A stretch of 64,000 bases of DNA, from contig CM060855.1 in the NCBI GenBank assembly GCA_030737835.1, positions 2,415,819 to 2,479,818 on the forward strand. Reading direction: 5' to 3'. The stretch comes from Acorus gramineus (Eukaryota; Streptophyta; Magnoliopsida; Acorales; Acoraceae). The position numbers and the translations under genes were made by a program. A model generated the notes under the pieces. That model ran no database searches, had not been told where the DNA came from, and saw only the letters and a program-made list of their open reading frames with translations. Each line of letters opens with the position of its first letter. The stretch's first letter is position 1. Of this stretch, positions 1 through 11,397 are shown piece by piece.

Positions 1-1
1 A

Positions 2-430
2 TCAGTGGTGGCCATGGGACTTCCTTTCCTTCCTGGCTGCCTTCTTCTCATGGTGCTCATGGAAGGCAAAACCTCCGCTGCCAACAGCCACGACTGCCGC
101 GATCTCCTCCTTGATCTTGTGCTTGTGCGCGTTCTTGGGGTCCTTCTTCGACTGATGCTTCTCGTGCTATGACAGATTAATTCAATGCAAAAATATAGAT
201 TTAGTGAGATTATCTCTCCATTGAATAAACATACTGTAAATAAGATTGAATATAACATTTTCATATAAAAAACATACCAGTGCGTAAGCGCCGGCGGCCA
301 AGGTGCCGAGCTCAGCGAGGCGCTCCTTGTGGTTGTGGTGCTTTTCCGCCTTGGCGTAGTCGACCTCGGCCGGCTCCCCTTCGTCCTTCTTGTGGTGGAA
401 GAGCTGGTGGTGGTGCTTCACTTCAGCCAT
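2..430 (-). CDS. ASR: ASR protein, copy 1 (ABA/WDS domain), two exons
   Basis: Abscisic acid-, stress- and ripening-induced protein. The family comprises small, hydrophilic, zinc-binding chaperone and DNA-binding proteins of nucleus and cytosol. Exon 1 is 430-278 (51 codons) and exon 2 is 166-2 (54 codons plus TGA), joined by a 111-bp GT-AG intron (277-167), giving 105 aa. The N-terminus starts [15 protein letters not shown], the family's His-rich metal-binding segment. The ABA/WDS domain follows, with [13 protein letters not shown], the GAYAL/HEKH junction, [16 protein letters not shown] and [14 protein letters not shown], and a basic tail ([10 protein letters not shown]) that may serve nuclear import. 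The start is the first ATG, about 100 bp below a TATA box. It is closest to the copies at 11398 and 16299. The stop is only 1 base from the window edge, so the 3' UTR is not visible. Exon ends are inferred from splice consensus and from agreement among paralogs. Confidence 0.95.
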
Positions 431-529
431 TTCAATAATAACACAAAAGTGATGAACACAATAGATAGAGATAGATAGACCAGTTAATGTTGTTGTTGCA
501 ATGAAAATACAATGAAAACCTTGTGTGTG

Positions 530-537
530 TATATATA
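530..537 (-). promoter_or_regulatory. TATA box of ASR copy 1
   Basis: TATATATA on the minus strand, 100 bp upstream of the ATG. The same element sits at the same distance in the other ASR copies, which supports a start of transcription near position 500. Confidence 0.65.
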
Positions 538-540
538 GAT

Positions 541-636
541 GAAATTTGAAAGACCACTTGCGACGAAGGTGGGGTGGGAAGATCCACCGGGAAACCGGCA
601 GATGTTGACCCGTCGGTTGGGCTGACGCGGAGAGAC
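541..636 (-). promoter_or_regulatory. Conserved proximal promoter block, ASR copy 1
   Basis: Directly upstream of the TATA box. The block is nearly repeated at 11922-12018 and 18285-18407 and contains a TCCCACCCCACCTTC stretch, a CTGCCGGTTT motif and a CCGCGT near its far end. This copy also has a CCGAC core (minus strand, 612-616), the dehydration-responsive/C-repeat motif. Conservation is seen in the sequence; a regulatory role is inferred. Confidence 0.5.
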
Positions 637-974
637 TGATACGCGTAAAGTTGATATGCTAAATTTGTTTTACAATTCCATCTGTTGATGATGTTTGTTT
701 TAATGGTGTAATTTTGATACACTCAATTTATTTTATAATTCCGTCTCTAGTATGATAGATTGTGATAACATAGTATATATTGCGTTGCGTTATCGTAGTA
801 TATGAGACTGAAATTTTTTATCATTTTTTTATAGAAAAATATTTTAACATATTTTAGTATAGACTTCAATATTTATATAAAAATATATATTTTAATAGGT
901 GAGTGGATATATTTCATTTAAAAAGTAATCGATAAAATTATAGATGAGAATGAAAACAAGGCTGTATAATTATT

Positions 975-1145
975 TTTTTCATTTTAATTAATTATGATGA
1001 TGGAATATGAGGGCAGGTTTTTTTGGTATTGGAACAGTTGATGCATATGTGGTGGTGGGTTCCATGTGTTTCCTTTGATTGACAAGTCTTACCTTCCAAC
1101 CAAGCAAACAACCAAACAAACAAAAAAACGTCTTTGCCTTCCGGA
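975..1145 (-). promoter_or_regulatory. Distal conserved upstream block, ASR copy 1
   Basis: A stretch containing TTTTAATTAATTATGATG, GGTGGTGGGTTCCATGTG and GTCTTTGCCTTCC recurs at 12190-12350 and 19445-19590, always upstream of an ASR copy. It may be an enhancer-like element or merely part of the duplicated unit. Confidence 0.35.
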
Positions 1146-1164
1146 TGAAGGAGGTTTAAATTAA

Positions 1165-1431
1165 GATAACGTTACATCCATTCTATTTTTCTGTCCTAAA
1201 TCCAGTCTTCAAAGGTTTTAATTTTTTAAAATAGTATATTTCATCTAATGAGATACATGTTTTTATAAAAAAATAAAATATATATTTTAATGAATTGTAT
1301 AGATGCATTTATGAAAAATGTGAAAAATATTTATCGAATTATATACCTCCCTAAGGTGAGTATATACTCTAATAATCTTCCATCGATGCATATGAGACTG
1401 AAATTTAGGATGAAATAAAAATTGGATATAA
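1165..1431. mobile_element. MITE of the GTTACATCC family, upstream of ASR copy 1
   Basis: Inverted ends: the left end reads GTTACATCC and the right end is a complement of GTTATATCC, with matching inner sequence (CCTAAAT and CAGTC on both arms). The same insertion sits upstream of ASR copy 2 (12367-12640) but not copy 3, so it predates the copy 1/copy 2 split. Confidence 0.5.
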
Positions 1432-1689
1432 CAACACTCATTTAAAAAAGGTAGTTCCGTGTCTAAGTCCGTACTGGCCCTGCCTGTCTAGCACCTAGTA
1501 GTGGGTTATATATACGTTGGGAATCTGACTCGTGTTTAATTATAATATTAGGCTTTTGTACTAAAAAATTGTAGCATTGGCATTCGTAGTTTAGTGTAAA
1601 TTGTCTCATGTGTCCTCATGCCCACATAATAATCATGAATATGAAGCATGGAAAAAGGGACTTTTCTAACCAAAGATCATGACATTTAC

Positions 1690-2024
<335 letters not shown>

Positions 2025-2163
2025 GATATCGTGCGGTCCGTGCGAACCACGCATATACATCCCTTATTAAGGTATATGCGTCGATAGAGAAAGCATATCA
2101 TCTTATCGAAGCATATACATCATTGGGTTATATGCTTCTTTTATCGACGCATATAAACCTTCC

Positions 2164-2641
2164 CCCGTTTGGATTGAGGAATTGAGTTGTTCTTGATAGA
2201 TAACTATGCCAGTATAAATAGCAATTCTACATGAATAAGAGATTTTCTATTTGGTTGTGTTTTTTTTTTTTTTTTTCATTGGAAAACGTAAGAATAAAGG
2301 TTTAGTTGTGTGGTTGATGAAGAATAAAATATAAATAAGGTGTAAAAAGTTGATTTGACATGTGGGTCTATTGATGTATAAGAGGTGTTGATAGGTGATT
2401 TGATGTGATGAGATGTGTTTTTTTTTATTTGTAGGTGGGCCCCACTTATCCATGGGAACAGATAAACTGAATATAACTTATCATATCCTAGGAGTTACTT
2501 AGAATTGTTATACTCTTATACTCGTTTAAACTGGCTTAGTAATACAAAGTTATACTCTGCAAACAAACAGCTATTTTTCTTATTCATTCTTATATCACCC
2601 TTATACCCCCTTATACTCTTTTAACCCGTGATCCAAACGGG
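2164..2641. mobile_element. MITE, Tourist/Harbinger-like ends
   Basis: Terminal inverted repeats CCCCGTTTGGAT (left) and ATCCAAACGGGG (right) bound an AT-rich, non-coding core of about 480 bp. The ends resemble the GTTTGG ends of plant Tourist-like elements. No clear target-site duplication was found. Confidence 0.6.
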
Positions 2642-2649
2642 GATTAAGA

Positions 2650-3060
2650 GGTGGTTCGCAAAAAAAAACAAAACCCCTCAACCCTTCTCAACAGTACTCT
2701 CTCTCCTCTCATCTTCTCTACCAACAAGAAACCCTAGATCCCCAAATCATCTGCGACCCCGACGACCACCCGCAACCACCCATCAACCACGCGCGTACCT
2801 GGCGACCACCCGTCGACCATCGACGACCACCGACGACCCCCCCCATCGACCAAACGCGGCCTCGGCGACCACCATCGCCTTCCACGGTTACTGATCAGTT
2901 GGAGTTCACATTGGGTATTCATTGTTGGGAAATTTGCATCCGTCATCAATGTCAATGTTAAGTTTGTTTGATTAACCTTATTTGTAAAACTGTAAGAGGG
3001 ACATTTGAACTCTATGTGAAGAGTTGAAGTTATTTTCATTCAAATATATCTTGAATGTTA
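2650..3060 (+). other. C-rich stretch, possible leader of the FAR1-like remnant
   Basis: A pyrimidine-rich run (CTCTCTCC, then AAACCCTAG) is followed by CGACCACC-type repeats. It looks like an untranslated leader or first exon on the plus strand. No protein family is recognisable in any frame. Linking it to the remnant at 4382 is a guess. Confidence 0.2.
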
Positions 3061-3350
3061 GAGCTTGTTCTTTTTTTTTTTTTTTCTTTTATCTTTACAT
3101 AGACCGTTGTGTGCACTTCCATGGATAGTCGAAATTAAATGGGGGTAGATCTTCAAAATTCTGAAATTTTGTCATTAAATTTGTATATGACTTCTAATTT
3201 ATGCGTTTCATTAAGTTTCTAATGTTTTTTGGTGGGTAATTTCTAATTTCATATATATGCCATTTGGGTAATATAGTCGCGATGGGGTGCGACCGTGCGC
3301 ACGGTGCACCCAGCGATCGCACGGTCCACGTTTTTTTTTTTTCTCTCTCT

Positions 3351-3402
<52 letters not shown>

Positions 3403-3493
3403 CTCTCTCGAAACCACTCTCGGTCGACGACGACTGCACGGACCCCCGTCTCGCTCACACACATATTTGGTCGGATCTGACCAAATTGGCAAC

Positions 3494-3600
3494 TGCGACC
3501 CCGTCGACGATCTCACGGACCCCGGCGACTGCAACTCCGTCGACGACCGCACGGACCCCGGCGACTGCGACCACTGTCGACCCCAGCGACTGCGACCACC
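3494..3600. repeat. Minisatellite, ~36-bp unit
   Basis: Two full units and one diverged unit sharing CCGTCGACGA, CACGGACCCC and GGCGACTGC. Confidence 0.7.
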
Positions 3601-3622
3601 TCGGGAGACAGTCTCCCGAGGT
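3598..3622. repeat. Near-perfect palindrome
   Basis: Twelve-base arms (ACCTCGGGAGAC and its complement) around a single A. They would form a stable hairpin. The T14A15 tract directly beside it is also self-complementary. Confidence 0.85.
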
Positions 3623-3764
3623 GTTTTTTTTTTTTTTAAAAAAAAAAAAAAACGTCGACCGTGCGATCGCGAGAACGTCGATCGCACGGTCGACGTGTGG
3701 GGCGCACGATGGGGTGCACCGTGCGCATCGACCTACACCCATATGGCCCCATATATATATATTA

Positions 3765-3947
3765 TATCGGGGGACTCCATGGCTGACCTTAAGGTCGAGC
3801 TGGGAAGGCTACCTCCGCCTGTTTGTCCCGGTCCCACGAAAAATTCTTTCGAATAATCGTCAACAAACAGGTGGATAAATCAGTATCAAGACTCGAACCT
3901 AGGACCTATCGGTAACACCGTTAAGTCCTGAATCGTTGTGCTATGAC
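3765..3947 (-). mobile_element. SINE with tRNA-like A and B boxes
   Basis: Read on the minus strand, TAGCACAACG fits an A box and GGTTCGAGTC fits a B box about 40 bases further on. A tRNA-unrelated body follows (CACCTGTTTGTTGACG, then CTTCCCAGCTCGACC) and ends near a short AT tail. A second, 5'-truncated copy lies at 35918-36050. This architecture is typical of plant SINEs transcribed by RNA polymerase III. Confidence 0.6.
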
Positions 3948-4381
3948 CACTGGGGACTGTTTGGTGGGGTGCAATACGAGAATTTCTCAGGAGGTTACCC
4001 ATCCTAATACTACTCTTGCCCAAACAGGCTTCAACTCTGTAAATGGGAAATTTATAGAGTTGGACATATCCTTGCTTTTATGTGTGTGTGTATATAAGCT
4101 TTCGACTGTAAAGTGTAGAATGTAATTGGTCATAGTGTGTCTTGTTGTTGATATTAAACTTTTTTTGCTCTCCTGCTTCGTACTTTTGACTATAGCCATT
4201 GGAAGTTTAAAATTTCTTCATATTTCAGTAGGGGAACTATAAACAGTGATGAAAGGGATTGTTGTTGTGCTTTTTTCTTCATGTAGTATGTTCAGTTTGT
4301 TCTCACACCAGGAAAAACAATTTTCTTTGTCAATCATGATCCTTTCTTTACTAACCGGGATATTCAAAACCCCCAATATAT

Positions 4382-4612
4382 GTGATAAGCATGTTTGAAG
4401 ACCTAACCAAAGTAGTTTTTTCTATGACAGATATGGAGGATTTGGACAATGAAATAGTAAGTGCAGTAACTCAACAAGTGGAACACAATTATTCAAACGA
4501 TGATGATGATGTTTTATACACTCCTCAAGTAGGAGAGGAATTGAAACCTAGAAGAGGTCAGGAATTTGAAACATTAACAGATGTTCATGAGTTTTGGAAA
4601 ACAGGTTGTTGA
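4382..4612 (+). pseudogene. FAR1/FHY3-like N-terminal remnant
   Basis: A 76-codon open frame ends in PRRGQEFETLTDVHEFWKTG, which resembles the start of the FAR1 DNA-binding domain (family pattern GxEFESLxEAYEFYNxYA). The upstream part is acidic (NDDDDV), as in FAR1-related proteins. A stop follows at once and no zinc-finger, MULE-transposase-like or SWIM region was found downstream. The intact family runs to several hundred residues, so this is a fragment or a first exon left behind. FAR1 proteins derive from Mutator-like transposases, so it could equally be a transposon relic. The match is from pattern memory only. Confidence 0.35.
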
Positions 4613-4779
4613 TGTTCCTGTTCTTATTGGATTTCCTTTTACTAGGATGCATGATTTGTGTAAAGTTTTTGAAAAATAATTTTAAAAAATTGTTTTAAAA
4701 ATTAATGTGTTGGTCAATCACAAGTGTTGTTCCACTCAGTTCATTTTATAGTCCCCTCTACTCATTTTAACAAGGTATA

Positions 4780-5165
4780 TATCTTATTAAAATATTTTTA
4801 CAATTTATATAAATGATATAATTCAATTCATTGGAGTACATACTTCACATTTTGTGAAAGTATATATATACCTCATTAAATGAGGTAATGATTCTAAAAA
4901 AATTTAAAACATGGAAGGACTGTATTTAGACTATAGAATGGATTGAGTGGAACATTTTTTGCTGTAAAATAGTTTGAAGTGACATCTAGAAAAATGTTAC
5001 GTTAAGAGTTATGCACAGCCTCCATTTAATTTGCTGTACGTGTACATTTAGATTTTTTTTTAGTTATACACCTAATTGATAATGTATATTATTTTATAAA
5101 AAAATATAATACATTCTCGTATGAATTGTTTATATTTTGTATCATTTTTATAATAGAATACTAGC
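4780..5165. repeat. AT-rich, MITE-family-like sequence
   Basis: Contains motifs seen in the GTTACATCC MITE family (AATTCATTGGAGTACATACTTCA, split here as AATTCATTGG and TACATACTTC; ACCTCATTAAATGAGG). Ends are unclear. No coding signal. Confidence 0.3.
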
Positions 5166-5463
5166 CATCATGCACATGCCAAAGCATGTGGTATAATATT
5201 CATAGTTATATATATATATTATGTTTATGTCACTTTTTAACAGCGATTCATATCACGTTTTTATTTATTATTAGAATTTGGGCCATCAATTCAAAAACTG
5301 AATTGCATATTTGTGTTTATGGCCTTCATATGAACTTACCTATAAATTTTCATAAGTTTTGACATTGTTTTAAAAAAAAAAAAAAATCACAGTTCCAAAG
5401 GGTTGGGTCATTACTGAACTCTAGTGGGTGAGAATTATCAAATGCTTGAATGACAACCCACCC

Positions 5464-5465
<2 letters not shown>

Positions 5466-5491
<26 letters not shown>
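5466..5491. repeat. Uninterrupted run of 26 C
   Basis: Directly visible homopolymer within a longer C-rich stretch (5460-5497). Exact length may be affected by sequencing. Confidence 0.85.
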
Positions 5492-5494
<3 letters not shown>

Positions 5495-5499
5495 CCATG

Positions 5500-7771
5500 C
5501 TTTTCCCTTTTTGGGCCTATTAGTGGTGAGACTAGCTAACCCTCACCCTCTCCTCCACTTTATTCACCCAAAAAGGGGTCAAATCCCACCAACCCTCACC
5601 TCTCCCTTTCATTTCACTCGACCCTGTTATGCCCAAATCAAAGAAAAGAAAAATATGAGGCAAAGAAGAAGAGAAGAGGGAGAAGAAGAAGGAAAATGTG
5701 AGATTAATTGCTTTTGTGTGTGTGTGCGCGCTTGATATGGTTGACCTCTCTCTCCCTCTTCCTCTTTCTCACCCTCTCCTAATCACCCTCTTTGGACAGC
5801 TCAACCAGCCTTGTTTATGTGTGTTTTGTGAGTATTCAAGGGAGGAGATGGAGGGGATGGATTGTCAATGTGTTCATGTTTGAGCGTGGTTGTGCTCCTC
5901 TCCTTTTCTAGGTGAGTTTCTCTCTTTCTTTGGTTGATTTTGTGTTTGTTTGAAGGTTATTGGGTTTATGCATGTGTAGTAATTGTTTTTATGTGTGTTT
6001 GGAGTGTTAAATAGTTGAGGGGAAGGGAGGGATGCATGCTGCCCATGCAGGGCAGACCCATGCTCGCGGAGCGCGCACTGTCGCGCGCGTGCGTTCCTGC
6101 GTGCTTGTGCGCGCGTGCTGATCGGTGCGCGCGCATGCTGGTGAGTGGTTCGACCCACTCATTTGGGTAGTGCTTAGGGCACTTACATTTGGTGAGTGGT
6201 TCGACCCGCGTGCACCCGGCGCGCGGTTCGCATGCCCCGTGCCTCGCTTGCCATGCGAGCTTAGTGTATGGTCCGTGCGTTTATGTAATCAAGTCAAATT
6301 CATTACTTTGCTCACCTATTTCTATGTTATTGTGATGCAGGTCTTGTAGATTGGACACGTGGTGGTTCGGTTGTTGGTGAGTGGTTCGACCCACTCATTT
6401 GGAAAGTGCTTAGGGCATTTAACCATGTATTGAGCTTTTTTTTTTTTTTTTACTACATAGCTATATTTAATCACGATGGGTAGATCATATGATTGTTATG
6501 TATTGTAGCTCGTATAGGATCTCATGCTTGCTTGTATATCATGCCCATGTATGCATAATCATGCTTCCATACCTCTCTTTGTTTTGTATAATAATGTAAG
6601 TTGCCCATACATGAATACATAAGTATAAAGCATGCTTTAGGTTGTATCTTGTAATCCCACTACCATGAATATCTTATGCATCCAATCCATGTTGGGTTAA
6701 ATCTATTATACACCCATGATCCTTGTTTTAAATTTTTAGCCAAATGATAGCTTATTAGGTATATGTACTTGGAATAATAAAACCTCTTTTTGCCTAAGTG
6801 TGTTGGGCACGCGTGTGACCCGTCTCTAAGGTCATTCTATGATATAAATAAGGTGAGAACTTAATTAATCCTTCTGCATCTGAATGATGCAATATCGTAT
6901 AACTTTAGTTGGATTTAATATCGTTTGGTGAGTGATAATCAGAGGATCCATAAATATCATGTTATGAGTGTAGATATGCTTCTTCCTTACCTCGTATCCG
7001 TGTTGAAGCTACCCGGCGTTGGAGCTATCCTGAACGGTGCTATCATATTATAGGAGGCCCAATGTGTATTTCAATAACTTTGTTGCTTCGTACCTATCTT
7101 GGAAGGCCATCAGGAAGAGGGCTACTCGGGAGAGGGTTACCGGAAGGTTAGGGAAGTTAGCGAGTTTAGTTTTCTTTTTTTTATAATCTCATGTCACCCT
7201 AGGGATGAAGGTGAGGATGAGATTGAGGTTGTAAGGCACTTAGGATTGTTGGTTTGTTTCCCTTAGTTGTTGGAAATCTATATGTTTATGAGATACTTAT
7301 TATTGTGTATGATGCGTGGATCTATGCCACTCACTGAGCTTGTAGCTCATCCCCCCTCGCGTGTCGTTTCTTCAGTTGAGGCCGGGTCGAACGTGAAGCC
7401 GGAGCTCCCGTGAGGTGGATTGCGTCCAGTTTTTTTGATTTGCGTGTGTGAGGCTGTTAGCATTCCTTCTTGTATGTAATTGTATTCATGTCAGTTGCAA
7501 ATGTTGTATTTTGTTGTTGACTAGACTCTAAGCTCTCACAGGACAATGATTATAGTATCTGGTCTGTAATGATATTTTGTATTATAGACTTTTTATATAT
7601 TTTACGTTTCCGCTGCTTCAGTTAACCATTGCTCATCATTATTTTGTTTGAGTCATCTAATTCTTATTGGTTAGTGTTGTACTTTGTTGGAGTTATTATT
7701 GGCCTCTTGTGTATGACTCCCTGATATTGATGTCATTGGAACACTCTGGGATGACCGCCTTGGGGTCTAAC
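5500..7771 (+). mobile_element. Probable LTR or LTR-retrotransposon remnant
   Basis: No coding frame. Sequence resembles long LTRs of plant Ty3/gypsy elements: a CCACTCACTGAGC / GTAGCTCATCC stretch (7325-7355), a following GC-richer part, and a right boundary in CTTGGGGTCTAACA at about 7771, after which composition drops abruptly to AT-rich. A GTGAGTGGTTCGACCC motif occurs three times (about 6142, 6191, 6377). The left boundary and any target duplication were not found. Confidence 0.4.
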
Positions 7772-9839
7772 AATATATAAATAAAATATAGTGACAATTA
7801 TATATTATACAAAAATTAAATAATCATTAAATAAAAATACAAATTTTTTTTATATGTATTATACTAAAAAGAATACGTTACTATTCCATAGAGACAACAT
7901 ATAAATATCTTAAATGTAATATCAATCATAAATATCTTCATAAAGAAAAATAAAAAAAACATTGGACACATATTATTAGTTCAATCATTAATAAATGAAG
8001 AATCATCAATATTTTTATGCTAGAAGAATATAAAAAAAAATAAAGATCAATCAAAATTTTGTGCACATGTTCTACTCTCACAAATAAATCATTAAAAAAT
8101 AAAATGTATAGTCTTGAAAAAAAAACCAAAAAAATAACTAAATCTTTTAATAAATCCCTAACAACCCTATAAACTCTCTCTCTATATGTATATAGTCCAC
8201 TATTTTAGGTTGAAGGTTACTTTTTAAATAAATGTTTTTAATGGTTATTTAAATAAAAAAACTCTAAGAACATTAACTCTATTCTTGACTAAAATAATTA
8301 ATTAGATAATAAAAATAAAATAAAAATATCGAAACGAACAACTTACTCTTTTTGTGTGTCGATCTCTTGTGCATGCACTAATCAATTCTCTTGAGATATA
8401 AAAATATTCAACCAAACAAATGATTATAACTTTTTTATAAAGCAATCCCCAACAAAAATATAAAAAAGTATTCAAAACAAAACACATTCATATCCCAAAA
8501 AAATTAAGTCATCTAAAAACAAATAAAAATTCAATCACACATCACAATTCATAGTAATGATATTTAAAAAATATTTGATAGTGTCTTTTATCTCATTTGA
8601 AATTTTGAAAAAATGTATGAAAAAACTGATTTTAAATGCATTATATATTTAATTTTAAATTATCTATCACATATTTTAAATTTAAAAATCATTACAAACC
8701 GATTTTTTTGTTACTTGTAATTCATTTTTTTCCATTTCATGTATTTTAAATTTAAAATTTTAAAAATTGATTATTATATGTATCTTGCATTGAAATTTAA
8801 ATTTTTTTATATAGAGTATTAAATTATTTGTTAAATTCTACATGAAACCCACCAACTACCAACACATAAAATGGAACCCACCAAAAAGTTGGAATGCCAA
8901 AAAAAACGTGTTTTTTATACTATCATTTTATTTTTTTTATGAGATTATATGAAAAAAAAGTGTAAAAATGAAATGCATTTTATTAATCATGACTTAAATT
9001 AAAAACATAAATATAAATTTGACTAATTATATCTTATTTTCACTAATTTATAAATAAATAAACAAATCCCTAAAAAATAGGGATTTGATAAAAACATACA
9101 AATAAAACCAAAATGGAAAAAAAGATACAGATAAAACATTTTATATAAAAACATACAAATAAAATCAAAAGGGATTATTTTTTGTATTGGCATTTATGCC
9201 ATATAGAAAGATAATTACCAAATAACAACTACAACATTAACATACAAGCATTTTCATTATGCATAAAAAAAAATGAACTTGTTAAGAAAACAAAGGAAGA
9301 TTATCAAATTACGCGAAGTACCAAGTTCGAGCAACATATTTCCATCACACGAATTGTTTATTTAAAATATCATTTTATTAAAGCATGACTTTTGACGTAT
9401 TAAATAAATAAGGAAACCAAAATACACAACACTAATGAGAATAGGACTGCATAATTAATTTGAAATTTCAAAATTAAATGATGAATGGAACATTTTATAG
9501 TATATAGGATCCCACCATATGCCATATAAATGTTGGATGGATCGGCATTGGGGTCGAGATCGGCGCAATGGAGGGCTAGTGGAGGTGGTCTCAAATCTTG
9601 TTGAATTGTTTTAGGGAGAAAGAGAGAGATCGGGGAGATAAAGAGACAATTGATGTTCACTTGGGGGTAAAAGAGGAAGAAAAAAAATAGAATGGATGGA
9701 AGTTTGATAGAAGGACCTAAATAAAATATCACTGCTAACTTAGGGACCTAAAACAAATAAGAAAAAATCAAGAGACCTATTGTTATTACAGGGGTGTCCC
9801 TAGGGACCTCTAATTAATTTCTCCTTATTTATTTTAGTT
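7772..9839. other. AT-rich intergenic DNA
   Basis: About 2 kb of A/T-rich sequence with short homopolymers and local repeats (AAAACATACAAATAAAA twice near 9090 and 9150). I see no gene, RNA or clear transposon end. Confidence 0.6.
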
Positions 9840-11112
9840 CATGAGGTTTTTTCATTCTATTACAAAAAATATATTCATGGAAATAAAATTTAATGGATAT
9901 ATACGGTGAATATATATAATTTTGAAATTAAAAATTAGAATATGTAGATATGATTTATTGATTTTAAAATAAAAATATATTTATATGATTTAATAAAATC
10001 TGATTTTGATATCTTAAAATTTTATGATTTATCTAAATCTGATAATAATAAATTAGTAATTAAACAAATCATAATCTTATTAGATCAGATTCTATCATTT
10101 AATGATTTTAATATTTTAAAATTTAAATAAATTCATTACTATCAGTAATTAAAAAATTAAATTAAGGATAAAAATGAAATATGAAAATATTGGGTCACAA
10201 AATTCTTTGAATAAGTAAAAAAATTTAAAATTTAAATAAATTCATTACTATCAGTAATTAAAAAATTAAATTAAGGATGAAAATGGAAAATAAAAATATT
10301 CGGTCATAGAATTCTTTTAATAAGTAAGTAAAAAAAATAGATATATATTTATATGATTTAAAATCTGATTTCGATATCTTGAAATTTTATGATTTATCTA
10401 AATCTGATAATAACATATTAGTAATTAAACAAATCATAATCTTATTAGATCAGATCGTGTCATTTAATAATTTTAAAATTTTAAAATTTAAATTAATACA
10501 TTACTATCAGTAATTAATAAATTAAATTAAGGATAAAAATGGAAAATGAAAATTTTGGATCAGAGAATTCTTTTAATAAGTAAGTAATAGATTTTTTAAT
10601 TCTATTACAAAAAACATATTCATGAAAATATGGTGAATATATTTAATTTTGAAATTAAAAAATTAGAATATGTAGATATTATTTATTGATTTTAAAATAA
10701 AAATATATTTATATTATTTAATAAAATCTGATTTTGATATCTTAAAATTGTATGATTTATCTAAATCTGATAATAATAGATTAGTAATTAAACAAATCAT
10801 AATGTTATTAGATCAGATTGTATCATTTAATTATTTTAAAATGTAAAATTTTAAAATAAGATAACTCCATTACTATCAGTAATTAAACAATTAAATTAAG
10901 AATAAAAATGAAAATAAAAATATTGCATCACAGAATTCTTAATAAGTAAGTAATAGATAATCTTATTAGGTCAGATCGTATCATTTAATGATTTTAAAAT
11001 TTTAAAATTTAAATAAATCCATTACTATCAGTAATTAAACAATTAAATTAAGGATAAAAATAGGAATGTAAATATTGGGTCACATAATTCTTTTAATAAA
11101 TAAATAATAGAT
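9840..11112. repeat. AT-rich tandem array, ~365-bp period
   Basis: The landmark CTGATTTTGATATCTTAAAA recurs near 9999, 10364 (diverged) and 10729, about 365 bases apart. CATTACTATCAGTAATTA recurs about five times (near 10135, 10247, 10500, 10870, 11026), marking partial units as well. The array ends just before the 3' flank of ASR copy 2. Confidence 0.8.
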
Positions 11113-11397
11113 ATATTAAAATAGCGGCGTACATACTCTCAATCATTCAGCTCAACCCTTACAACACCAAATGCTTTAAAACCATTGAAATACCATATAT
11201 ATTATAAACAACTTCATACAAATTAAGATAATTCTTTAATATTCCACTGCACACAGGACACACAAACTGCCACCTCTTATTCATCAGTAACGTAGGGTAA
11301 AACAGGGAAATAATATCCTTAATGCAAGATACAAGATATGGAACATGGTCATTGTATATAGATACATGTAGTGGGATATATGGACGACTAATTAACA

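Larger units (their letters stand above)
3264..3740. repeat. GC-rich repeat island with inverted ends
   Basis: The flanks carry related motifs in both orientations (GGGGTGC, CACGGTGCACC, GATCGCACGGTC). Inside are a T run, a (CT)n tract (3342-3400), a minisatellite (3494-3600), a 25-base palindrome (3598-3622) and a T14A15 tract (3624-3652). Several open frames cross it on both strands but are low-complexity. Possibly a non-autonomous transposon. Confidence 0.45.

Noticed and set aside
2628..2894. 88-codon Pro/Thr/Arg-rich frame
   Set aside because: C-rich repetitive DNA. The antisense frame is equally open and no domain is seen.
3194..3878. Overlapping open frames up to 204 codons on both strands
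   Set aside because: They arise from (CT)n, poly-T/A and minisatellite DNA. All are low-complexity, and several frames are open at once.
9840..11112. CRISPR-like regular repeat
   Set aside because: Units are about 365 bp, diverged and AT-rich, in a plant genome: a tandem satellite-like array, not a repeat-spacer structure.
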